64,000 nt of DNA from Archangium lansingense. GTDB lineage: Bacteria > Myxococcota > Myxococcia > Myxococcales > Myxococcaceae. Where the stretch lies: NCBI RefSeq assembly GCF_026626635.1, contig NZ_JAPNKA010000001.1:1054001-1118000 (forward strand). Direction: 5' to 3'. The notes beneath the pieces were generated by a model. It was not told the DNA's origin, ran no database searches, and saw only the letters and a list, made by a program, of their open reading frames with translations. Numbering within the stretch: position 1 is the first letter of the stretch; each line of letters begins with the position of its first letter. Below, piece by piece: positions 1 through 12,471 of the stretch. A program made the translations under genes and the position numbers.

Positions 1-84
1 GGCGGCGCCGTCTGGGTGGGAGACAGGATGCGGCCGGACCAGCGTGTGCACATCTCTACGCGGCGTGTCAGGAGGTGGAGAGGC

Positions 85-1281
85 GTGAGCGTGAGCACGG
101 GACGCCGGGGCGCGGCGTGGGGAGTTCTCGTCTTGCTGGGCCTGGGGGTGCTCTCGGGCTGCAAGCGAGGCGACTCGGAGGCGCAGCAGCCTCAGGCGCA
201 GGCACCGGTGGTGCTCGGGCCAACGGACGTGGTCCGGGTGGAGCCGCAGGAGCTGCGCAGTGGGCCCGTCCTTTCCGGCACGCTCCAGGCTCGGCGCGCT
301 GCCACCATGCGGGCCGAGGTCCAGGGCGCCGTGCTGGAAATGGTGGTCGAGCAGGGCCAGCAGGTGAAGAAGGGCCAGTTGCTCGCGCGCATCGAGGACT
401 CCTCGTTGCAGGACCAGCTCATCGCCGCACGCACCTCGGTGCGGGTGGCACGCAATGCTCTGCAGGTGGCCCGTGCCGAAGAGGAGCGTAATCGCAAGCT
501 GTCCAGCGCGGGGGTCATCACACGAAGGGACCTGGAGCGGGCCGTGCTTGCGCGCTTCCAGGCCCAGGCGCAGGTCTCCGATGCCGAGGCTCGGCTCGCG
601 CTCGCGCAACAGGAGGTGGGCCGCACCCGCGTTCGCGCTCCCTTCGCCGGTGTGGTGAGTGAGCGTCACGCCAGCGCCGGGGACATCGTCCAGCCGGGCG
701 CGGCGCTCTACACCGTCGTGGACCCCACCAGCTTGCGGCTGGAGGCCTCCGTGCCGGCCACGCAGCTCAGCACGCTCAAGCCCGGCGTCGCGGTGGACTT
801 CAAGGTGGGCGGCTATGGGGACCGCTCCTTCAAGGGCCGCATCGAGCAGATCAACCCCGCGGTGGACCCGGGGACCGGCCAGGTGCGCCTCTACGTCACC
901 CTGCCCAACACCGAGCAGACGCTGCTCACCGGGCTCTCCGCCGAGGGACGAGTGGCGTCGATGCGGCGCGAGGTGCCCGCCGTGCCCGTGTCGGCGGTGG
1001 ATGTCCGGTCCGATCCGCCCTCGGTGTTGCGCGTGAAGGATGGTCGGGTGGAGCGGGTGCCGGTGACGCTCGGCATGAAGGACGAGCTGGCGCGACTGGT
1101 GGAGCTGCGCTCCGGCGTGCAGCCGGGGGACGTGTTGCTGCGGGCCCCGGCGGGCGACATCGGCGAAGGCGCTCCCGTGGAGCTGCGACTGTCTGAGAGC
1201 CCCCAGGAGCCCGAGCCGGGCGTGGGCGGTGGTGGCACTCCACAGGCCGAGCCCCCGCCCGAGCAGCCCAAGCCTCGCTGA
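85..1281 (+). CDS. RND efflux periplasmic adaptor lipoprotein (HlyD/MFP family)
   Basis: Membrane-fusion protein of a tripartite RND efflux pump, linking the inner-membrane permease to an outer-membrane channel. The frame is open to position 16 and beyond, but GTG at 85 is preferred: AGGAGG lies at 70-75, and the protein then begins with a short basic stretch, a hydrophobic core and the lipobox VLSGC (Cys26). Seen in order: a lipoyl/biotinyl-like domain (about 65-100), an Ala/Arg/Glu-rich coiled-coil hairpin (about 115-190), the returning lipoyl half with RVRAPFAGVV, a beta-barrel domain, and a Pro/Glu-rich tail. Length (398 aa) is normal for the family. The permease gene follows after 36 bp. 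No TolC-like gene is in the window. The substrate cannot be read from the sequence. Confidence 0.9.
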   Translation: MSVSTGRRGAAWGVLVLLGLGVLSGCKRGDSEAQQPQAQAPVVLGPTDVVRVEPQELRSGPVLSGTLQARRAATMRAEVQGAVLEMVVEQGQQVKKGQLLARIEDSSLQDQLIAARTSVRVARNALQVARAEEERNRKLSSAGVITRRDLERAVLARFQAQAQVSDAEARLALAQQEVGRTRVRAPFAGVVSERHASAGDIVQPGAALYTVVDPTSLRLEASVPATQLSTLKPGVAVDFKVGGYGDRSFKGRIEQINPAVDPGTGQVRLYVTLPNTEQTLLTGLSAEGRVASMRREVPAVPVSAVDVRSDPPSVLRVKDGRVERVPVTLGMKDELARLVELRSGVQPGDVLLRAPAGDIGEGAPVELRLSESPQEPEPGVGGGGTPQAEPPPEQPKPR

Positions 1282-1317
1282 GCTTCGCGCGCACCCTTAC
1301 TGAGGGAGAGCCTTCCC

Positions 1318-4482
<3,165 letters not shown>

Positions 4483-4494
4483 GGGAGGACGAGG

Positions 4495-6228
4495 TTGGCC
4501 CAGGTAACGGCTCATACGCGTTTCTGCCGGGACCTGCGGCGGCTCGCCATCCTTCAGGGCGGCCTCGTCCTCGTGGTGGGTCTGGTGGTCTTCGTCGCCT
4601 GGTTAGCCGGCATCGATTCCCTCAAGGGCTTGCGGCCGGGCCTGCCGACGATGAAGGCCAACACGGCCCTGTGCTTCATGCTCTGCGGCGCCACGCTGGT
4701 GCTGGAGGGCCTTCCCCACTTCAGCTCCCTGATACGGCGGGCTGCGCAGGTGTGCTCGGGGCTCGTCATCCTTATCAGCGTCCTGACGTTCGCCCAGTAC
4801 CTCTTCGGCGTGGACCTTGGCGTGGATCATCTCCTCGTGAAGGACACTGCGCGGGGGTTGGAGCTCGGCTACCCGGGGCGCATGGCTCCCAACACGGCCC
4901 TCTGCTTCGTCCTGCTCGGGGCCGCGCTCCTGTGTATCGAGACGGAGACGCGCATCATCGGCTGGCCCTCGCAGATCCTCGCCACGTTCGCGACCATCAT
5001 CGCGCTGGTGGGCTTCGTGGGCTACCTGTACGGACAGGCCGAGTTTCCCGGTATCAGCCGCTACGCGCAGATGGCGGTGCACACCACGGTGTGCTTCTTG
5101 CTGATGGGCATCGGCCTCTTCTTCGTCCGCCCGGACCGCGGTTTCATGCGGGTCGTCACCCACTCGGGACTGGGCGGTGTGCTCGCGCGCTGGTTGCTGC
5201 CGCCGGCGCTCGTTCTGCCCATCCTCCTGGGAGGGTTGGTGTTCGCGGGCTACAGGGCCGGAGCCTACGCGCTGCCCTTTGCGCTGGCGCTCATCGCCGC
5301 GGGCAATGTCATCGCTTTCGCCTTGCTGGTGTGGGTGGCCGCTTTCGCGTTGGACCGGGTGGAGGCCCGGCGCCTGCGGGTTGAGGAGGAGCGGGTGCGG
5401 CTCGAGGCTCGGGAGCAAGCCGCGCGCGCCGAAGCCGCCGCCCAGCAGCGCGAGCGCTCTCGGGCCGAGGCCGCCGAGCGCGAGGCTCAGCGCGCCGTCC
5501 GCACCCGCGAGGAAGTGCTGGCCATCGTGAGCCATGACCTGAAGAACCCGCTGGGCTCCATCGCATTGAGCACCCAGTTGATGCGGCGGCTTCTCCCCGC
5601 GGGCGAAGAGGGCGAGCGGATCCGCAAGCATGCCCATACCATCGAGCGCTCCGTGGAGCGGATGGACCGGCTCATTCGGGATCTGCTCGACATGGTCAGC
5701 ATTCAGGCTGGCCAGCTCAAGCTGGACCTGAGGCGCTACGCGGTGGACGACCTGGTGCGCGACGGCCTGGTGCTGCTCGAGCCCCTGGCCATCGAGAAGC
5801 GGGTGGCGCTGCGCACGCATCTGCCCTGGGAGCGCTACTGGGTGGAGTGCGACCGGGACCGCTTCTTCCAGGTGCTGTCCAACCTGGTGGGCAATGCCTT
5901 GAAGTTCACCCCCGAGGGTGGGTCGGTGACGGTGGAGGGCGCGGCGGGGGAGGGCTTCATGCGCTTCTCGGTGCGAGACACCGGCCCGGGCATCCCCGCC
6001 GAGGCGCTGCCCCACCTTTTCGAGCCCTTCTGGCAGGTAGAAGGGACGGGCAAGAAGGGCACGGGGCTGGGCCTCACTATCAGCCGGGGCATCGTGATGG
6101 CCCATGGGGGCTCCCTGGAGGTGGAGAGCGAGCAGGGGCAGGGAAGCACCTTCTCTTTCACCCTGCCCCGGCTCGCCCCCAAGTCCGAACGGGAGCGGGA
6201 GCGGGCTCCCGAGCCCCCCGTGCACTGA
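4495..6228 (+). CDS. Membrane-bound sensor histidine kinase
   Basis: Orthodox sensor kinase of 577 aa. The start is TTG at 4495, preceded by GGGAGGACGAGG. The first ~300 residues form about eight hydrophobic segments in two similar halves (compare MKANTALCFMLCG near residue 52 with MAPNTALCFVLLG near 123), so the sensor domain looks internally duplicated. An Arg/Glu/Ala-rich coiled coil leads to HisKA, with His347 in IVSHDLKNPLGS. The HATPase_c domain has NLVGNALKF, DTGPGIP and GTGLGLTIS. No response regulator is adjacent. It begins 12 bp after the RND permease stop, so it is probably co-transcribed with the pump and may respond to the same compounds or envelope stress; that link is inference. 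Confidence 0.92.
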   Translation: MAQVTAHTRFCRDLRRLAILQGGLVLVVGLVVFVAWLAGIDSLKGLRPGLPTMKANTALCFMLCGATLVLEGLPHFSSLIRRAAQVCSGLVILISVLTFAQYLFGVDLGVDHLLVKDTARGLELGYPGRMAPNTALCFVLLGAALLCIETETRIIGWPSQILATFATIIALVGFVGYLYGQAEFPGISRYAQMAVHTTVCFLLMGIGLFFVRPDRGFMRVVTHSGLGGVLARWLLPPALVLPILLGGLVFAGYRAGAYALPFALALIAAGNVIAFALLVWVAAFALDRVEARRLRVEEERVRLEAREQAARAEAAAQQRERSRAEAAEREAQRAVRTREEVLAIVSHDLKNPLGSIALSTQLMRRLLPAGEEGERIRKHAHTIERSVERMDRLIRDLLDMVSIQAGQLKLDLRRYAVDDLVRDGLVLLEPLAIEKRVALRTHLPWERYWVECDRDRFFQVLSNLVGNALKFTPEGGSVTVEGAAGEGFMRFSVRDTGPGIPAEALPHLFEPFWQVEGTGKKGTGLGLTISRGIVMAHGGSLEVESEQGQGSTFSFTLPRLAPKSERERERAPEPPVH

Positions 6229-6335
6229 GCAGGCGGGCGAGCATCCTTTATCGAACAGTCCTTGGGCCTGTGCCAGACTGGCGCCCCGCTCTTCGCGTGA
6301 ATGCGGAGGGCGAAGACTTTTCGGGGGTACTTCCC

Positions 6336-7478
6336 ATGACGGACGTGCGCTGGACGAACGAGTTCTTGGATTCCATGCGCGAGGTGTGTGATCCGCCGGC
6401 GGACGAGGCCGTGCAGAGCCTCTTCGCGCAGGGGCTGGTGGGCTCCGCCAATGAGCTGATGAAGCAGCTGGTGGCCCACGAGACGGTGACGGCGGAGCAG
6501 CTTCCCGAGCCGCTGCGCGGCTACTTCGAGCAGAGCGCGAAGCTGCCCTCGTGGGCGGACAAGGAGCTCATCCGCGAGGGGCAGGCGGCGTTCAGCCGCT
6601 GTGGCTCGTTGTCGGTGGTGGCGCTGGTGTGCGCGTCGCTGCCCACGTGCTACGCGGGAGCCGAGGGCGTGCAGGTGCTGCACATGACGGCGCGGCTGCA
6701 GACGGACACCAAGCGCCGCATCATCGAGACGGCGCAGATGGTGGTGGACGTCATGTCCCCGGGAGGCCTGGAGCCGGACGGCTGGGGCCTGAAGGACGCG
6801 CAGAAGGTGCGGCTGATGCACGCGGCGGTGCGCCACCTCATCCGCCAGCGTGGCCGGTGGGACGCCGAGTGGGGCCAGCCCATCAACCAGGAGGACATGG
6901 CCGGCACGCTGGTGACGTTCTCGGTGGTGACGATTCGCTCGCTGGTGAAGCTGGGCTACACGCTGGAGCCGCGCGAGGAGCAGGCCTACTACCACGCGTG
7001 GCGGGTGGTGGGGTACCTGATGGGGGTGGACGAGCGGCTGTTGCCGGAGACGTACGAAGAGGGGGGGCGCCTGGCGGACGCCATCTTCGCGCGCGTGTTC
7101 CGCTCCTGCGAGGAAGGCAAGGCGATGACGCGCGCCCTCATCGAGCAGGTGGAGCACATCATCCCCGGCAACCTCTTCGATGGGTTCTGCAGCACGCTCA
7201 TCCGCCACCTCATCAGTGACGAGACGGCGGATCTGATCGCCGTGCCTCCCGCCGACTGGACGCGTGCGCTCATCAAGCCGCTGCAGATTCTGGGCTGGGT
7301 GATGGACGAGGGCGACGAGGCGAACGTGGTGAACGCGAAGCTCAGCGAGCTGTTCGGCCGCAAGCTGCTGGAGGGAATCGTCTGGGTGAGCCGGGGCCAC
7401 GAGCGCCCGCCCTTCCGCATCCCCGAGGCGCTGCGCGAGTCGTGGAACGTGCGCAGCCGCGAGCAACAGCTCGCCTGA
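6336..7478 (+). CDS. DUF2236 / MpaB-type oxygenase family protein
   Basis: Member of the MpaB/latex-clearing-protein (DUF2236) superfamily, whose known members are b-type haem oxygenases. About 380 aa from ATG 6336; an in-frame GTG at 6297 is possible but neither start has a strong Shine-Dalgarno. Family-typical features are the conserved Arg/His segment MHAAVRHLI, the following NQEDMAGTLVTFS block, and an all-helical, Leu/Val-rich C-terminal half. There is no signal peptide, so it is probably cytoplasmic. It is convergent with the kinase gene downstream (6 bp gap). The substrate is not inferable and haem binding is by family analogy only. Confidence 0.7.
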   Translation: MTDVRWTNEFLDSMREVCDPPADEAVQSLFAQGLVGSANELMKQLVAHETVTAEQLPEPLRGYFEQSAKLPSWADKELIREGQAAFSRCGSLSVVALVCASLPTCYAGAEGVQVLHMTARLQTDTKRRIIETAQMVVDVMSPGGLEPDGWGLKDAQKVRLMHAAVRHLIRQRGRWDAEWGQPINQEDMAGTLVTFSVVTIRSLVKLGYTLEPREEQAYYHAWRVVGYLMGVDERLLPETYEEGGRLADAIFARVFRSCEEGKAMTRALIEQVEHIIPGNLFDGFCSTLIRHLISDETADLIAVPPADWTRALIKPLQILGWVMDEGDEANVVNAKLSELFGRKLLEGIVWVSRGHERPPFRIPEALRESWNVRSREQQLA

Positions 7479-7484
7479 GGCTGC

Positions 7485-9710
7485 TCAGGCCTGGGAGGTG
7501 GCAGCCTCGCCGAGCGTGAAGCGGAACGTGCTGCCCTGCCCCGGGGTGGACTCCACCCAGATGCGTCCGCCGTGGCGCTCGACGATCTTCTTGCAGATGG
7601 ACAGGCCGATGCCCGTGCCCGGGTACTCCTCCTTGCCGTGCAGCCGCTGGAAGATGGCGAAGATGCGCTCGTAGTACTGGGGCTCGATGCCGATGCCGTT
7701 GTCCTCCACGGCCACGGTGATGGTGTCGTCCTCGCGAGTGGCGGACACGCGGATGCGCGGGGGCTGTTCGCCGCGGAACTTCACCGCGTTGCCCACCAGG
7801 TTCTGTAGGAGCTGCGCGAGCTGCGTCTCGTCTCCCATCACCCACGGCAGCGGCTCCACCTTCACCTCCGCGCCGGACTCCTGCAGGGCCAGGCGCAGGT
7901 GTGAGAGGGCGCGCTCCACGCTGCGCTCCAAGGGCACCGGTACCAGCTCCTTGCCCCGTGTGCCCACGCGCGAGAAGGCCAGCAGGTCATTGATGAGTGC
8001 CTGCATGCGGGTGGCGCCGTCCACCGCGTAGCGGATGAACTCGTCGGCGTCCGCGTCCAGCTTGCCCTTGTAGCGCCGCGACAGGAGTTGCACGTAGCTG
8101 GCCACCATGCGCAGCGGCTCCTGGAGATCATGCGAGGCCACGTAGGCGAACTGCTCCAGGTCCGCGTTGGAGCGCGACAACTCCTGGGCGCGCTGGGCGA
8201 GCTCTGCCTGGGCCTTCTCGAGGCTCGCCAGGAGCTCGGCGGTGTGCTGGCGGGCCCGCTCTGCCTCGGCGCGCGCTGCCTGTTCGCGCACCAGCCGGCG
8301 CGCATCCTCCTCCAGGGCGAGCCGCTCGGTGACATCGGTGCACACGCCCGTCAGCCGCGAGGGCCGGCCCTGCTCGTCCAGCGTGAGCCGCCCATGTGCT
8401 TCCAGCCAACGCACCCGCCCGTCTGGCAGGACGATGCGGTACTGCACGTGGTGCTCCGGTTGGAGCTCGTCCACCACGCTCTGGATGCTGGCGAGCACGC
8501 GCTCGCTGTCTTCGGGGTGCATGTCGCTCTGGTAGTCCTCGAAGCTGCCGCCGAAGCTGCCCTCGGGGATGCCATGGATGCGTTCCAGCGCGGGTGCCCA
8601 GGTCACGCGCTCGGCCTGGATGTCCCATTCCCAGGCACCCATGCGGCCAGCGTCGAGCGCCACCTCGTGCCGGGCCTGGGCGCGCTTCGCCTCCGCGTAG
8701 AGGCGTGCGTTGTCCACCGCGAGCGCGGCCCGGCGAGCCAGCTCCTCCACCAGTCGCAGTTCCTCCGGCCCCAGCCTCCGGAAGGACTCCGCGGTGGCCA
8801 GGGTGAGCGTGCCCAGCGTCCGTCCCCGGGCGTTGAGGGGCACCACCATGAGGGAGCACAGGCCCAGCTCGCGCAGCAGGCGCAGGTGTTCCTCGTTCTG
8901 CGTGACGGCCGCCAGCATCGTGTCGGTGATGTCGGAGGCCAGCTGCGGCAGGCCCGTGCGCAGCACGTGGTGGATGCCGTGTGGGGACTGGGGGTCCGTC
9001 GGGTAGAGCTCGCTTATCCGCCGCGCCAGCTCCTCCTTGGCCGGATCCCTGTGGATGAAGGCCACCTGCCGCGAAAGGGTGGTGTCGTACGCCAGGTGTA
9101 CCGCGCACCAGTCCGCCAGCCGGGGTACCAGCAGGCGCGCGGTGGCGGCCAACGTGCTCTCCAGGTCGAGCGAGGCGGAGAGCAGCTCTCCGGCCTCGGC
9201 CAGCAGGCTCAGCCGCTCCTGGGTGCGCATCATCTCGGTGACGTCTCGGAAGACGTTGACGGCGTACACCACCTGGCCCCGCGCGTCGCGCACGGGGGCC
9301 GCGGACACCCGGTTCCAGCGCTCCTCGCCCGTGCGCCTGTCCCGGAAGCGCAGCACCATCTCGGGGACGCTCTCGCCGGCGATCACCTGCCGGCCGGGAA
9401 GCTGTTCAGGTCTCAACGGGTGGCCCGAGACATCGAACATCTCGTAGCGCTCGAACACCCTGGCGCCGCCCGTTTTCAGCAATTCCTCCGGGGAGGTGGC
9501 ACCCATGATGCGCGCCGCCGCGGGGTTGGCGAAGCACAGCGACAAGTCCTGGGCCTGCACGGTGACACCTTCGTTCACCTGCGCGAAGAGCGCATCCACC
9601 AGCGGGCGTGCGTGCTCGAAGAGCTGAGCCAGCATCTCCGCCGCCAGTCCCTCTCCGGTACGGACCGTCGGTAGGGAAGGGTGCGAGGGAGGAGGGGCCA
9701 CCATGCTCAT
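7485..9710 (-). CDS. Multi-domain PAS/GAF sensor histidine kinase
   Basis: Soluble kinase of about 741 aa. Domain order: PAS (about 30-155), a GAF of the RsbU/phytochrome type (about 165-330), a second PAS with PAC (about 345-465, containing VRWLEAHGRLTL), a coiled coil, HisKA with His527 in YVASHDLQEPLR, and HATPase_c with NLVGNAVKF, DNGIGIE and GTGIGLSIC. The HisKA subtype resembles bacteriophytochrome kinases. ATG 9710 is preceded by a GGAG; GTG at 9713 is an equally good start. The frame is open well upstream, but the extra N-terminal sequence is Arg-rich and not domain-like. There is no response regulator nearby; a GspG-like gene lies 92 bp upstream on the same strand. Confidence 0.9.
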   Translation of the reverse strand: MSMVAPPPSHPSLPTVRTGEGLAAEMLAQLFEHARPLVDALFAQVNEGVTVQAQDLSLCFANPAAARIMGATSPEELLKTGGARVFERYEMFDVSGHPLRPEQLPGRQVIAGESVPEMVLRFRDRRTGEERWNRVSAAPVRDARGQVVYAVNVFRDVTEMMRTQERLSLLAEAGELLSASLDLESTLAATARLLVPRLADWCAVHLAYDTTLSRQVAFIHRDPAKEELARRISELYPTDPQSPHGIHHVLRTGLPQLASDITDTMLAAVTQNEEHLRLLRELGLCSLMVVPLNARGRTLGTLTLATAESFRRLGPEELRLVEELARRAALAVDNARLYAEAKRAQARHEVALDAGRMGAWEWDIQAERVTWAPALERIHGIPEGSFGGSFEDYQSDMHPEDSERVLASIQSVVDELQPEHHVQYRIVLPDGRVRWLEAHGRLTLDEQGRPSRLTGVCTDVTERLALEEDARRLVREQAARAEAERARQHTAELLASLEKAQAELAQRAQELSRSNADLEQFAYVASHDLQEPLRMVASYVQLLSRRYKGKLDADADEFIRYAVDGATRMQALINDLLAFSRVGTRGKELVPVPLERSVERALSHLRLALQESGAEVKVEPLPWVMGDETQLAQLLQNLVGNAVKFRGEQPPRIRVSATREDDTITVAVEDNGIGIEPQYYERIFAIFQRLHGKEEYPGTGIGLSICKKIVERHGGRIWVESTPGQGSTFRFTLGEAATSQA

Positions 9711-9802
9711 CACGAACTCCAGGTCGAAGAAGACGTCTCCCTGTGGGAGCCGAAAGCTCCCAATGGAACGCGGGAACGTCCATCCACATGCCCGGCCAGT
9801 GT

Positions 9803-10273
9803 TCACTGGTGGGAGCCGGGGGCGCAGACGCCGGCGGCTTGTGCGCCCTTGGTACGGCTGAAGATGTCCGCATCGGGGCCTTCGCCACCGGGTGCGCCAT
9901 CGGCGCCGTAGCTCCACAGCACGGGTAGTCCCTCCCGAAGCTCATACCCATAGTGTTGTCCCCAGGGGTCCAGTGGAAGCTGCTCCAGGTACCGGCTGTC
10001 GACGAGCATCTGGAGGCCCTCCTCGGTGGAGGGATAGCGCTGGTGCTTCGCGTGGAAGTGTTTCAGGGCGTACTGGAGGTTCTGGAGGTCGAGCAATGCC
10101 TGCTCATGACTCTCCGCGGCGAAGTGCACGTTGCCGATGGTCATGAGCAGGGTGAACAGCACGGACGCCCCGGCCACGACGGCCCCCACGGAGGTCGCGA
10201 TGGTGAGGCCGAAGTCGCGCAGGAAGGCCTTCCAGGTGAGCTTGGGATGAGGTTCGGGCGGCGCGGGAGTCAT
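9803..10273 (-). CDS. GspG-like (type II secretion pseudopilin C-domain) membrane protein
   Basis: Small membrane-anchored protein (156 aa) with the C-terminal fold of the major type II secretion pseudopilin. Family-typical stretches are QRYPSTEEGLQML, LPLDPWGQHYGYEL and SYGADGAPGGEGPDADI, the last matching the GspG calcium-binding region. The N-terminus is not a prepilin leader: the usual short basic peptide ending in Gly followed by F-T-L-x-E is absent, and a Pro/Lys-rich segment leads into one ordinary TM helix (about 22-45). It is therefore unlikely to be processed by prepilin peptidase or polymerised. It stands alone, without other gsp genes, beside a sensor kinase. A role as a calcium-binding periplasmic domain is a guess. 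Confidence 0.75.
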   Translation of the reverse strand: MTPAPPEPHPKLTWKAFLRDFGLTIATSVGAVVAGASVLFTLLMTIGNVHFAAESHEQALLDLQNLQYALKHFHAKHQRYPSTEEGLQMLVDSRYLEQLPLDPWGQHYGYELREGLPVLWSYGADGAPGGEGPDADIFSRTKGAQAAGVCAPGSHQ

Positions 10274-10488
10274 GGTGGCCAGAGCCCTTTCAAACCGCGT
10301 ACCGCCCGCCCGCCCGAAGCAGGCGCTCCTTCTCAGGAGCCTGTCTCTCGCGTCCGTGCCCAGCCTGTCCGCGATGCCCCATGTCCGGCTGTCATTCTGT
10401 CAGCACCTGCGCACGAGCCGGGCGTGCCGGGCGGGAAGGGGTTCACGGTCCCGCTGCTATCTCCTAGGGTGGGAGTCTCGCCCCACTG

Positions 10489-12462
10489 GTGCCGATGCCC
10501 CGAGGAAGCCTGCCCGACGACTACCGGCGACACGTGACGGCGGCCCTGGCCGCGTTGAACGTGCGCAATCTGGTGCTGAGCATTCACGACCCAAGCTTCC
10601 CCAGTGCTCCGGGAGAGGACCTGGGCCGGGGCTCGCCCTACTCGGAAGGGGGCATGGGCTTCCTCGAGTTCGCGCGGGAGCTGGGCTTCAACGGCATCCA
10701 GCTCGGCCCGCAGGGGCAGACGTCGGAGGACAACGCCTCGCCGTATGATGGGACGCTTTTTTCGCGCAACGTGCTGAACGTGGCGCTCGCGTCGCTCACG
10801 CACGAGGAGTCCTGGGGCGGGCTGCTGCGGCTCGAGCGGGTGCAGGCCCTCGTCTCGGCCCGGCCGGGCGGGGAAGGGAGGGTGAAGCACCGCTACGCCT
10901 TCCGTGCCCAGAACGAGGCGCTGGAGGATGCGTGGGAGGCCTTCCAGTACAAGCGGCTCCAAGCGGCGCCGGGGAGCGCCGTCGCGTGGCTCTCCGAGCA
11001 CTTCGACACCTTCCGGCGCGAGCACCAGGAATGGATGGAGCGGGACGCGCTCTACGACGTGCTCTGCACGGAGCATGGCCGCCCCTATTGGAAGGAGTGG
11101 CCGAGCGAGTGGGACCGGCGGCTGTGGAGCCCACGCTCCGGGGAGGAAGCGGCGTTCACCAAGCGTCGGCAGGTGCTGCTGACGAAGTACGCGGGGCAGG
11201 TGGAGGCGTATGCCTTCCGACAGTTCCTCGTGCACTCGCAGCACGCGGCGCTGCGGGAGCGGACGGCGGCGTGGGGGTTGAAGCTGTTTGGAGATCTGCA
11301 GATTGGGTATTCGCCGCGGGATGCGTGGACGTACCAGGGGCTGTTCCTGGGCTCGTACCTGATGGGGGCACCGCCCAGCCGCACCAACCCCGAGGGCCAG
11401 CCGTGGAACTACCCGGTGCTGGACCCGGCGCAGTACCACGGGCCACCCGATGCCGCGGGTCCGTACCCGGGAGTGCGGCAGCCGGGGCCAGCGCTGTGGT
11501 TCATGAGCTCGCGGGTGAACAAGATGCTGTCCGAGTACGACGGGCTGCGCATCGACCATCCGCACGGCCTGGTGTGCCCATGGGTGTACCGGTCAGGAGA
11601 GCTGAACGCGCTGCGCGCGGTGCAGAGTGGGGCGAGGCTGTTCTCCTCGCCGGATCTGCCGGAACATCCGGAGCTGGCGCGCTGGGCCATCGTGGCGCCG
11701 GAGCAGTTGGAGCGCTCGGTGCCGCGCTACGCGGATGGCTGGGTGCGAGAGCTGAGCCAGGCGCAGGTACGCCGCTACAGCGCGCTCTTCGATGCCATCA
11801 TCGCCGCGGCGAACGCGCATGGGCGCAAGGTGTCGGACCTGCTGTGCGAGGTGTTGAGCACCATGCCCCATCCGCTGCAGCGGGTGATGGAGCAGTACGG
11901 GCTGGGGCGCTTCCGCGTGACGCAGAAGGCGGACCTGACGAATCCGCGGGACGTGTACCGGAGCGAGAATGCCGTGCCCCAGGATTGGATCATGGTGGGC
12001 AACCACGACACCAAACCCATCTGGGCCCTGGCGGAGCGCTGGCGGAAGGAGGGCGAGGCGCGGGCGCACGCGGACTACCTGGCGTGGCGGCTGCACCCGG
12101 AGGAGGAGGGGCGCGAGGACTTCACGCGGCGGCTGCTGGAGGAGCCGGGGATGCTGGTGCAGGCGAAGTTCGCGGACCTCTTCGCCAGCCGGGCGGAGAA
12201 CGTGATGGTGTTCTTCGCGGACCTGCTGGGGATGAAGGAGACGTACAACGCGCCCGGCACGGTGAGCGAGGAGAACTGGAGCCTGCGCGTGCCCAACGGC
12301 TACCGGCGAGAGTACGGGGAGAAGCTGGGGAGCGATGGGGCGCTCAACCTGCCGAAGGCGCTGGCCCTGGCGCTGCGCGCGGGCGGAGAGGCGGCTCGCG
12401 CGCGGCACGGGCAGCTCATCGCGGCGCTGGAGCGGCTGGCCGCGGAGCTGCAGCGGGGGTGA
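10489..12462 (+). CDS. malQ: 4-alpha-glucanotransferase (amylomaltase, GH77)
   Basis: Disproportionating enzyme that transfers maltooligosyl units between alpha-1,4-glucans; cytoplasmic, in glycogen/maltodextrin metabolism. 657 aa from GTG 10489, with ATG 10495 as alternative; a GGTGGGAG lies about 15-20 nt upstream. GH77 features in order: an N-terminal segment with LGFNGIQLGPQGQTS and DNASPYDG, the nucleophile region YDGLRIDHPHGL, the acid/base region LLCEVLSTMP, and the third carboxylate in MVGNHDTKP. A charged insertion around residues 110-235 makes it longer than the classical 500-aa enzyme. The pathway-related treZ gene lies 26 kb away. Confidence 0.88.
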   Translation: MPMPRGSLPDDYRRHVTAALAALNVRNLVLSIHDPSFPSAPGEDLGRGSPYSEGGMGFLEFARELGFNGIQLGPQGQTSEDNASPYDGTLFSRNVLNVALASLTHEESWGGLLRLERVQALVSARPGGEGRVKHRYAFRAQNEALEDAWEAFQYKRLQAAPGSAVAWLSEHFDTFRREHQEWMERDALYDVLCTEHGRPYWKEWPSEWDRRLWSPRSGEEAAFTKRRQVLLTKYAGQVEAYAFRQFLVHSQHAALRERTAAWGLKLFGDLQIGYSPRDAWTYQGLFLGSYLMGAPPSRTNPEGQPWNYPVLDPAQYHGPPDAAGPYPGVRQPGPALWFMSSRVNKMLSEYDGLRIDHPHGLVCPWVYRSGELNALRAVQSGARLFSSPDLPEHPELARWAIVAPEQLERSVPRYADGWVRELSQAQVRRYSALFDAIIAAANAHGRKVSDLLCEVLSTMPHPLQRVMEQYGLGRFRVTQKADLTNPRDVYRSENAVPQDWIMVGNHDTKPIWALAERWRKEGEARAHADYLAWRLHPEEEGREDFTRRLLEEPGMLVQAKFADLFASRAENVMVFFADLLGMKETYNAPGTVSEENWSLRVPNGYRREYGEKLGSDGALNLPKALALALRAGGEAARARHGQLIAALERLAAELQRG

Positions 12463-12471
12463 GGGGCGTGC

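Noticed and set aside
9803..10273. Start of a type II secretion operon
   Set aside because: No other gsp genes are adjacent and the prepilin leader is missing.
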